Shown one piece after another: positions 30,211 through 35,681 of a stretch of DNA of 64,000 nt. The DNA is taken from NCBI GenBank assembly GCA_004322535.1, contig SCUZ01000056.1:33284-97283 (forward strand). Direction: 5' to 3'. Source of the stretch: Rugosibacter sp. GTDB lineage: Bacteria > Pseudomonadota > Gammaproteobacteria > Burkholderiales > Rhodocyclaceae. The first letter of the stretch is position 1. Each line of letters begins with the position of its first letter. The position numbers and the translations under genes are program-made. The notes beneath the pieces were generated by a model, which was not told where the DNA came from, did no database searches, and was given only the letters and a program-made list of their open reading frames with translations.

Positions 30211-30339
30211 ATGAGAAGAGAGTTTGCCCCCATGAGCCATGCCTGCCGACGTGGGGGCGGAAAAGAAAAGGCCTGCATTGGCGTCCTTCCTAGGGGCATG
30301 ACCAATGCAGGCCGTGGTGGGCGCTGCTGTACCGCTTTT
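30211..30339 (+). ncRNA. Candidate structured leader RNA with two strong hairpins
   Basis: Two long stems lie in a row: GCCCCCA (30226-30232) with TGGGGGC (30252-30258), and GGCCTGCATTGG (30270-30281) with CCAATGCAGGCC (30302-30313), a perfect 12-bp stem with a 20-base loop. They lie between a consensus promoter and a tRNA-like gene. The same stretch is an open frame from the ATG at 30211 behind AAGGAGGT (MRREFAPMSHACRRGGGKEK...), and that frame carries on through the tRNA to 30588, which is unlikely for a protein. It could be a regulatory RNA, or a short leader peptide within one. A comparison with phage P4 immunity RNA comes to mind but is unproven. Confidence 0.4.
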
Positions 30340-30412
30340 GCCCCCGTAGCTCAGTTGGAAGAGCGCAGGTTTCGTAGCCCGGAGGTCGCCAGTTCGAATC
30401 TGGCCGGGGGAG
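30340..30412 (+). tRNA. tRNA-Thr(CGT)-like gene, degenerate
   Basis: The 73 bases have full tRNA spacing: acceptor GCCCCCG, D arm GCTCAGTTGGAAGAGC, anticodon loop TTCGTAG (anticodon CGT, with U33 and A37), five-base variable loop, T arm GCCAG-TTCGAAT-CTGGC and acceptor CGGGGGA. Faults are a G-A mismatch at 1-72 and two mispairs in the anticodon stem (28-42, 31-39). No CCA is encoded. Such flaws suggest a mobile-element tRNA that is decaying, or a tRNA-like RNA with another use. It lies inside the transposon, which is unusual cargo. Confidence 0.65.
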
Positions 30413-30549
30413 CTTTCTATTTCAGTAGGACTACCGAGTGCGTCAACACCCGGAAGCCCGCAACCGACACCCGTATGAGGGGTAACGATTGCACCGGTAA
30501 AGACAATCGAATCATAGCCTTCATACGGGCCTTTGTAAAGGAGCCCGCT

Positions 30550-31047
30550 GTGAATACGTTGAGTCAGATAAGCAAATTCAAGTGTTGAACTGCTTGGTGG
30601 AAGGCGTTTCCATTCGTTCGATTGAGCGCATGACAGGAATCCACCGCGACACCATTATTCGGCTGATGCTCCGGGCCGCTTCAATTTTCTGCCCGTGTAA
30701 TGGATGAGAAGTTCCAAAACCTTCACTGTGAGGAAGTCGAAGTTGACGAATTGTGGGGATTTGTTGCCAAAAAGCAAAAGCACGTCAGCAGTACCGATGA
30801 TGCCCGCGAGGTCGGCGATCAGTACATCTTCGTTGCCCTCGATGCCAATACAAAGCTAGTGCCGACCTTCCTAGTAGGTAAGCGTAGCGCTGAAAATGCC
30901 GTGGAGCTGATGCGTGACTTACAGTACCGCGTGGCGAATCGTCCTACGATTACGACTGACGGCTTTCGGCCATACATTGAAGCCGAAAAAGAAGTGCTAG
31001 AAATGTTCAAAGCTACTTTTCCGGTTGCGGTCAAGAAAAGTCCTTAA
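30550..31047 (+). pseudogene. IS1-type transposase, broken and C-terminally truncated
   Basis: Three frames together give an IS1-like DDE transposase: a start-like GTG followed by NTLSQISKF, then LNCLVEGVSIRSIERMTGIHRDT (helix-turn-helix part), then MDEKFQNLHCEEVEVDELWGFVAKKQKHV and DQYIFVALDANTKLVPTFLVG with TTDGFRPYIEA. The first and second catalytic acidic regions are seen; the final part (normally with a YVERQN-type motif and the last acidic residue) is missing because the frame stops at 31047 as the right terminal repeat begins. At least two frameshifts are present. It cannot be active as it stands. Confidence 0.85.
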
Positions 31048-31074
31048 TTCAAATTAGGACACTACCAAATTGCA
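31046..31074 (-). repeat. Right inverted end and target duplication of transposon
   Basis: Perfect inverted copy of 28800-28820 followed by AAATTGCA (31067-31074). The duplication sits two bases before the TTGACT -35 box of the toxin-antitoxin operon, so the transposon entered just upstream of that promoter without destroying it. Confidence 0.9.
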
Positions 31075-31075
31075 C

Positions 31076-31103
31076 TTGACTTTGTATATTATATGATTAC
31101 AAT
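31076..31103 (+). promoter_or_regulatory. Promoter of the higBA operon
   Basis: TTGACT (31076-31081) and TACAAT (31098-31103) are 16 bp apart, 24 bp before the higB ATG. The spacer is very AT-rich and partly symmetrical (TGTATATTATATGATTACA), a likely site for HigA autoregulation. The transposon target duplication touches its upstream edge. Confidence 0.65.
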
Positions 31104-31127
31104 GTATGTTCATTGATTGCTAATTTC

Positions 31128-31406
31128 ATGATTAAAAACTTCACTCACAAGGGGCTTGAACGGTTCTTCAAGAAGGGCGATCACCGAGGCATCATTGCCA
31201 GGAGTGAGGCTCGAATCGAACGTATTCTGGATCGGCTGAATGCAGTCGTGAAACCTGAAGACATGAACATTCCCGGCTACAAGTTCCATGGCCTGGGCGG
31301 TAACCGTAAAGGCACCTATGCTGTGACAGTAACCGGAAACTGGCGTATTACTTTTGAATTCGATGGCGAAGACGCCATCAATGTGGACATGGAGGATTAT
31401 CACTGA
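31128..31406 (+). CDS. higB: HigB-type (RelE fold) mRNA-cleaving toxin
   Basis: A 92-residue toxin from the ATG at 31128 (MIKNFTHKGLERFFKKGDHRGI); the ORF track adds five residues from a TTG. The RelE/plasmid-maintenance-killer fold shows in GYKFHGLGGNRKGTYAVTVTGNWRITFEFDGEDAINVDMEDYH, where WRITFEF is the conserved core strand. Such toxins cut mRNA on the ribosome. The toxin comes first and its stop overlaps the antitoxin start (TGATG), the typical HigBA order. It may keep the integrated element in the cell. Confidence 0.92.
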   Translation: MIKNFTHKGLERFFKKGDHRGIIARSEARIERILDRLNAVVKPEDMNIPGYKFHGLGGNRKGTYAVTVTGNWRITFEFDGEDAINVDMEDYH

Positions 31407-31723
31407 TGAAGAGCCTGCGAGACCCGAATCGCCGCCCGACGCACCCTGGTGCAATTCTGCGCGAGGATGTGTTACCTGCCCTTGCAATGACACAAACAGA
31501 GCTTGCTGACCGGCTGAATATCTCCCGCCTGTCGGTGTCACAGCTTCTGCATGAAAAACGCAGCATGACGCCCGAGATGGCCGCGCGCGTCGGCAAGTTT
31601 CTCAACACGACGCCCGAGAGCTGGCTGCGGATGCAAGAGGCCGTCGATTTGTGGGAAGTACAACAGCACCCGGAAAAGCTGGCCGGGATCAAGCCAATCA
31701 AGGCGGAGCTTATCGCCGCATAG
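31406..31723 (+). CDS. higA: HigA-type XRE antitoxin
   Basis: A 105-residue antitoxin. RRPTHPGAILREDVLPALAMTQTELADRLNISRLSVSQLLHEKRSMTPEMAARVGKFLNTTPESWLRMQ is the characteristic HigA helix-turn-helix (VapI-like). It neutralises HigB and represses the operon. Translation is coupled to higB by the one-base overlap. Confidence 0.93.
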   Translation: MKSLRDPNRRPTHPGAILREDVLPALAMTQTELADRLNISRLSVSQLLHEKRSMTPEMAARVGKFLNTTPESWLRMQEAVDLWEVQQHPEKLAGIKPIKAELIAA

Positions 31724-31824
31724 TTTTTACCGCCGCCTGACGGTTTCAGGTAAAGCGGGCAAGCTAAGAGGTAAGCACTCGAAGCCTGCCCTAATCACGA
31801 AGCACCTATTAAGGAGATGCAAAC

Positions 31825-31989
31825 ATGACTGCTCACAATTCTATTCCCTTCAACGTGGCGAAATTAGCCACACCTGACAACACAATCACTGAAAGCATGA
31901 GCACGGCAATCCTCACTCCAGAACTATTTTGTGATGCAAAGAAACAGGCTGGTGAACTATTGGCGCGAGCTATTCAGCCCGGCGAATAA
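31825..31989 (+). CDS. Small unrecognised protein, 54 residues
   Basis: Too short for the ORF track. It starts at ATG 31825 behind AAGGAGATGCAAAC and reads MTAHNSIPFNVAKLATPDNT, then TESMSTAILTPELFCDAKKQ and a short end at TAA 31989. No domain is recognised; it is soluble and likely helical at the C-terminus. The strong ribosome site and position at the head of a run of small genes (to 33038) support it as a real gene. Confidence 0.65.
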   Translation: MTAHNSIPFNVAKLATPDNTITESMSTAILTPELFCDAKKQAGELLARAIQPGE

Positions 31990-32019
31990 CGGCAGGTTTT
32001 CATCCAGCGGGGTGATTCA

Positions 32020-32298
32020 ATGGCTCCTGAAATCCCGGGCGGTGACGTTGTGATTATTGATACCTCAATCACCTGGCACGTCAAGGATGGCATTTACCTC
32101 ATCAATTTCCCCGGCAAGCCTGGCACACAGTTTCCGCCAACCCAGTTGATTCGTTCGGTAATCAAGGGCCATCCGGGCCGTGAAGACGAATACTGGGTGA
32201 CCTGCCTCAACGAGAGCTATCAAGGGGATTGGATCAAAGGCGAGGACATGAACATTGCCGGTCTTGTCACTGGTTCCGTTCGCTGTTCAACACATTGA
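32020..32298 (+). CDS. Stand-alone S24/LexA-fold-like domain without catalytic residues
   Basis: A 92-residue protein starting at ATG 32020 behind GGGGTGATTCA. MAPEIPGGDVVIIDTS resembles the M-P-I-GD-V strand that follows the catalytic serine in LexA/UmuD/phage-repressor C-terminal domains, and DGIYLINF and LIRSVIKG match later strands. The Ser that normally precedes the Met is absent because the protein begins there, and the usual catalytic Lys position is Arg. It may therefore be a non-cleaving dimerisation domain or a leftover of a repressor. Similarity is by eye only. Confidence 0.55.
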   Translation: MAPEIPGGDVVIIDTSITWHVKDGIYLINFPGKPGTQFPPTQLIRSVIKGHPGREDEYWVTCLNESYQGDWIKGEDMNIAGLVTGSVRCSTH

Positions 32299-32308
32299 GG
32301 AGATGGCC

Positions 32309-32506
32309 ATGAAAACCAGAAAACAGTTTCACATTTTCAACGTAGAGAGTCTGCCCAATGGCGGCAAGGCGATGCGGATGCTGTCATGGAAAAACTACTC
32401 CATGCTTCAAGCCAAGAAGGTTTTGAGACGGCTCTGTCTACGTTACCCGTCAGCCACTATCTACGCATGCAAAAGCTTTTCGTACAACGAAGGAGGTGCA
32501 GCATGA
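32309..32506 (+). CDS. Small basic protein, unrecognised
   Basis: A 65-residue protein from ATG 32309 (MKTRKQFHIFNVESLPNGGKAM), seven bases after GAGGAG; the ORF track start is 18 codons earlier inside the previous gene. It is basic and aromatic (LSWKNYSMLQAKKVLRRLCLRYPSATIYACKSFSYNEG). No family recognised. It ends ATGA, overlapping the next gene. Confidence 0.6.
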   Translation: MKTRKQFHIFNVESLPNGGKAMRMLSWKNYSMLQAKKVLRRLCLRYPSATIYACKSFSYNEGGAA

Positions 32507-32859
32507 GCGCCGCGAATATGATGCAGGTGTTATGGGATGCAGCATGCCCACACTTGACAGACGAAGAGTTGGCTGATCTGAAGAGCACAGAGATGGCCGA
32601 ATACCAGCTTGAGCATGTGGCTGATGTAATGGAAGGCATCGGCTGTCTGGTTAATGATGATACGAGTGTAGGCAGCTTCCAAAGCGCCCATGATTTGCCT
32701 GCCCTGCTGTTCTCGCTATCAAGTACTGTTAGGGCTCTTGGGCAATCGGTCTTAATCTCAGGCGCGGCGGGCTCCATCTTGCAGGATCGAAAGGATCAGG
32801 CTGCGAAGGCTAGCGCGAGGATGTCAAGCAAAGGCAAGGAAGCAAAGGCAGCGTTATGA
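32503..32859 (+). CDS. Small helical protein, unrecognised
   Basis: A 118-residue protein from ATG 32503 behind AAGGAGGTGCAGC (MSAANMMQVLWDAACPHLTDEELADLKS). It is mainly helical, with a conserved-looking acidic N-terminal half and a Lys/Ala-rich tail. No family is recognised. It overlaps both neighbours by four bases (ATGA), so the three genes from 32309 to 33038 are one operon. Confidence 0.65.
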   Translation: MSAANMMQVLWDAACPHLTDEELADLKSTEMAEYQLEHVADVMEGIGCLVNDDTSVGSFQSAHDLPALLFSLSSTVRALGQSVLISGAAGSILQDRKDQAAKASARMSSKGKEAKAAL

Positions 32860-33038
32860 GCACCAGCATCACCCGCCGCCCAGGTACCGACGTTCGCACC
32901 CCAGCAGAGAAGCACGAGGATGCTCTGTTAGCGAGGTTCAAGCAGATCAGCCCGTGCGCCAGAATGAAGCTACTGCGCAAGCTGAAGGCGATTGTTGATG
33001 AGGACAAGCGCCGTCTGCTTAATGTGCTGAGAAAGTAA
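32856..33038 (+). CDS. Small basic helical protein, unrecognised
   Basis: A 60-residue protein (MSTSITRRPGTDVRTPAEKH...) rich in Lys and Arg with a likely C-terminal helix (ARMKLLRKLKAIVDEDKRRLLNVLRK). It overlaps the previous gene by ATGA and is followed 7 bp later by a clear terminator, so it is the last gene of the small-gene operon. Confidence 0.6.
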   Translation: MSTSITRRPGTDVRTPAEKHEDALLARFKQISPCARMKLLRKLKAIVDEDKRRLLNVLRK

Positions 33039-33045
33039 GACACCA

Positions 33046-33068
33046 CCCCGGATTCGTCCGGGGTTTTT
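33046..33068 (+). terminator. Rho-independent terminator
   Basis: Stem CCCCGGA-TTCG-TCCGGGG (33046-33063), with a TTCG tetraloop, followed by TTTTT. It ends the small-gene operon that starts at or after higBA. Confidence 0.92.
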
Positions 33069-33216
33069 CTTTCTGCCTCAACCTTGGCATGTTTCAACAT
33101 CAAAAAACTTGGTATCTTTGGTAAAAAAACCAGGACATTTATGGACACTCTTAAACAACTTAACACAGCGCTAATTCATTACAATCCTGCACCGTGCGGT
33201 GTCGCCTTGGTTTAAG

Positions 33217-34026
33217 TTATGTCGTTTCTGCTTCTGGCATTTGCCACACCCAGCCGCCCGAGAATCCCGACTTGGTTTTGATCACGCCCAGCTTTTCTGC
33301 GGCTCGCTGCATTGTGCGCTCACCAATGCCGATACCTTCGGAAGCGGAACGGATCACGGCGGCATCGCGTGGGCCATCTTTCAACAGGCCAGCCAGCAAA
33401 GCCACGGCTCTGCCGGTGAGTGATTCTTCCTCGACATCTAGGCTGACAACGGCATCCAGCTCTGGCCATAGCTCCGCCCCGGTTCGCTCGTCGTAGCTGC
33501 CATGGGGTGGCTTGAATGCCAAACACCGGCGCGGCCACGAAACATCAGGGCGGTAATCGGTTGGCGCGTTTTCGATCTCACCAGCAAGTGCAGCCAGACA
33601 AGTTTGCTCAGCGGACATTCTTCCGCACTGTGCACATGGCCGGGGTGGTTCCAGCGTTACCACGTTGGCGTGACGCAAGGCGATGGTGTCGTGGGTACTA
33701 GGTGAAATAGCCTGCCTGATCGAGACGCGCGGCTTCTCTGCCTGGTCGTTGATCTCGACGGTGCCGCCAACAATGCAGCTGATACGCTCAGCCAGCGCCA
33801 AGGGGTTGCGGTACAGAACAGGCACTTCGCCAAAGCTGCTAATGCGCGCGTAGCAGAGCGCCGTTCTGGGGAATACACGAAGTAGCGCTTCTGGGTTGCG
33901 TTGATCTGCCATGAAGTCACGGTGCTCGTTGATCACCTCGGGGCAAAGCAGCACCGCGAGGTCGTGGTTGATGGGTGCCCAACCGGTGGTACCTAGCTGG
34001 CGGTGGATGAATTCTTTTGCGTTCAT
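33217..34026 (-). CDS. Unrecognised protein with RepA/primase-helicase-like C-terminal winged helix
   Basis: A 269-residue protein from MNAKEFIHRQLGTTG (ATG 34026, behind AGGGAGAAAAGGCC); the ORF track frame runs 98 codons further upstream without support. The middle has a cysteine cluster (PCAQCGRMSAEQTC) and the C-terminal 65 residues (AVALLAGLLKDGPRDAAVIRSASEGIGIGERTMQRAAEKLGVIKTKSGF) match the winged-helix end seen in plasmid RepA-type helicases and phage replication proteins (GERTLQRAKKKLGV...WVW). It is probably a DNA-binding protein of the element. It is divergent from ietA across a 527-bp gap. Confidence 0.65.
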   Translation of the reverse strand: MNAKEFIHRQLGTTGWAPINHDLAVLLCPEVINEHRDFMADQRNPEALLRVFPRTALCYARISSFGEVPVLYRNPLALAERISCIVGGTVEINDQAEKPRVSIRQAISPSTHDTIALRHANVVTLEPPRPCAQCGRMSAEQTCLAALAGEIENAPTDYRPDVSWPRRCLAFKPPHGSYDERTGAELWPELDAVVSLDVEEESLTGRAVALLAGLLKDGPRDAAVIRSASEGIGIGERTMQRAAEKLGVIKTKSGFSGGWVWQMPEAETT

Positions 34027-34553
34027 GGCCTTTTCTCCCTTCGGTTGCGTAAAATTTTCTTGACTGATTTCGATAGATTCCCGCTTAACCGAACAGTAGT
34101 TCAGGAAAGCAAAAAGCCACAATCTGCTCAAGCCTTCCCGATGTACGCGCATCGTTTCCGTGTGGAAGAAAGCTTGATGAGACTGTGGCTTCATCGCCGC
34201 TGCGCGTACATTGGCAAGCACACTTTGCCACACATGGCGCGAGCCTCGAACATGAAAAAAGCAAATTATTTTCAGTTTGCAATATCCGCGTTGCAAATCG
34301 CTTTGTTGAAACTTGAGCAAATAGTGTGGTTTTGTGCTGGTTGCTGCGCGACGCCCAGGCCGCCGGCTGGCAAATGCGGGGGCATGTGCGGTATCGGGTG
34401 AATGGGAAGGCGAGAAAAAAAGCGAAATAGCCTTTCTTGCGTAATCAGCTACTTGTAATTTTTGTCATCAAATACTTTATTTCCATCATCAGATAGTCTA
34501 TATTTGTGGTCGACTTCTTTATTTCTGTTCTCGATTTAAGAACTGAGGCCACC
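34027..34553. other. Gap between divergent genes with inverted repeats
   Basis: No gene is supported in these 527 bp; the ORF at 34003-34401 is a shadow. A perfect 10-bp inverted repeat lies at 34142-34151 (TGTACGCGCA) and 34201-34210 (TGCGCGTACA), and a 7-bp dyad TTTGCAA-N8-TTGCAAA at 34276-34297 looks like an operator. The right part is AT-rich and should hold the ietA promoter. A small RNA between 34140 and 34210 is possible. Confidence 0.45.
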
Positions 34554-35681
34554 ATGGACCACCTGCCAGAAGTGCTCAAGATTCTTGAAGGCGCTCTTAA
34601 ATCCAACGCCCAGATGGCCGTCAACTATGCCAACTTACTCGCTGAAAAGCTGGATCGGGAAGGCAGCGGCCAACATGCCAAGCTGGTACGCGACAAGCTA
34701 TCCAGAGCCCCCAAACAGTTGTTTTCCACGGCCGGCGTATTGAACCCACTGCCTGTCGACTCAGAAAGCCGCTTTCCCCTTGCTGACGAAACACGTCCTG
34801 TAGTCGATGAGGGACGCATTCTCATGAATGCCCAGACAACCGCGCTAGTCAATGAATTTGTTGCCTGTGTTCACAAGGCTGACGATCTGATTGCCGCCGG
34901 TGTCGGGTTTTCCCCGAGCATTCTCCTTTACGGCCCCCCAGGCTGCGGCAAGACTGTATTGGCAAATCAGATTGCGGCAAAACTCGCCCTTCCCCTGCTG
35001 ACGGCACGCTGCGATACTTTGGTCTCTTCATTTCTAGGCGCGACATCGAAGAACATCCGCACCCTGTTTGAACATGCAGCGGGTCGGCCCTGCGTGCTGT
35101 TTCTGGATGAGTTTGACGCACTCGCCAAGGCGCGCGACGACAAGCAGGAACTGGGCGAACTCAAACGTGTGGTTGTCAGCCTGCTGCAAAACATTGACGC
35201 GCAATCGCATAACACGGTCGTCTTGGCCGCCACCAACCACCCGCAATTGCTCGACCCGGCTGTTTGGCGACGGTTTGCGTACCGAATTGAAATTGGGCTA
35301 CCCGACAATGAGCAAATCAGTGCGCTACTAAACTCGCGTCTTGGCAACTATGCTACCGCGAAGGAAAGCGAAACCGTGGTTCCGTTGTGTTCAGGTTTGT
35401 CGGGCGCATTGATCGAGCAGGCAGCGCATGACTCAGTTCGCGCCGCCGTACTGGCGAATCGCAAGGCCATTGATGTGGCCGATCTGGCTCGTCGCCTTGT
35501 CCGCGCCCAGGATGGCGGTCGTCCGCTGAATCTTGAGGACGAAATGAGGCTCTTGAGAAGCCGGGCGCCGAACCTCTTCGACTATCGGACCCTACACAGC
35601 TTGTTTGGGGTCTCCATGCGCCGTATCACGCAAGTATTCAAGGAGCAAAAGGAAGATGCCCACGAACGCGCAGCAGCATAA
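34554..35681 (+). CDS. ietA: IetA-type AAA+ ATPase of an anti-phage pair
   Basis: A 375-residue ATPase (ATG 34554, MDHLPEVLKILEGALKSNAQ) with an N-terminal helical region of about 90 residues and one AAA module of the Vps4/FtsH class: Walker A GPPGCGKT, Walker B VLFLDEFDALAKARDD, sensor VVLAATNHPQLLDPAVWRRF with the arginine finger. It overlaps the subtilase gene by 26 bp. An AAA ATPase with a subtilisin-like protease was described as ietAS on rhizobial and Ti plasmids and later shown to protect against phage. The gene-pair match is by protein type and order; I could not run a search. Confidence 0.85.
   Translation: MDHLPEVLKILEGALKSNAQMAVNYANLLAEKLDREGSGQHAKLVRDKLSRAPKQLFSTAGVLNPLPVDSESRFPLADETRPVVDEGRILMNAQTTALVNEFVACVHKADDLIAAGVGFSPSILLYGPPGCGKTVLANQIAAKLALPLLTARCDTLVSSFLGATSKNIRTLFEHAAGRPCVLFLDEFDALAKARDDKQELGELKRVVVSLLQNIDAQSHNTVVLAATNHPQLLDPAVWRRFAYRIEIGLPDNEQISALLNSRLGNYATAKESETVVPLCSGLSGALIEQAAHDSVRAAVLANRKAIDVADLARRLVRAQDGGRPLNLEDEMRLLRSRAPNLFDYRTLHSLFGVSMRRITQVFKEQKEDAHERAAA

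Larger units (their letters stand above)
28800..31066. mobile_element. 2,267-bp transposon with perfect 21-bp inverted ends and passenger genes
   Basis: The ends at 28800-28820 and 31046-31066 are perfect inverted copies (GGTAGTGTCCTAATTTGAAT plus one base), and both outer flanks read AAATTGCA (28792-28799 and 31067-31074), an 8-bp target duplication. Inside, left to right: a frameshifted zinc-ribbon gene and a 324-residue winged-helix protein (leftward), then a strong promoter, two hairpins, a tRNA-like gene and a degraded IS1-type transposase (rightward). Eight-base duplications fit the IS1 family. The transposase lacks its C-terminal part although the right end is intact, so the last move was probably driven in trans. 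Confidence 0.87.

Noticed and set aside
30187-30588. 133-residue frame through promoter, hairpins and tRNA
   Set aside because: It reads straight through a tRNA-shaped gene (VAQLEERRFRSPEVASSNLAGG is a typical tRNA translation); at most its first part may be a leader peptide.
31110-31541. Minus-strand frame of 143 residues over higBA
   Set aside because: Antisense shadow of two well-recognised genes with overlapping start/stop.
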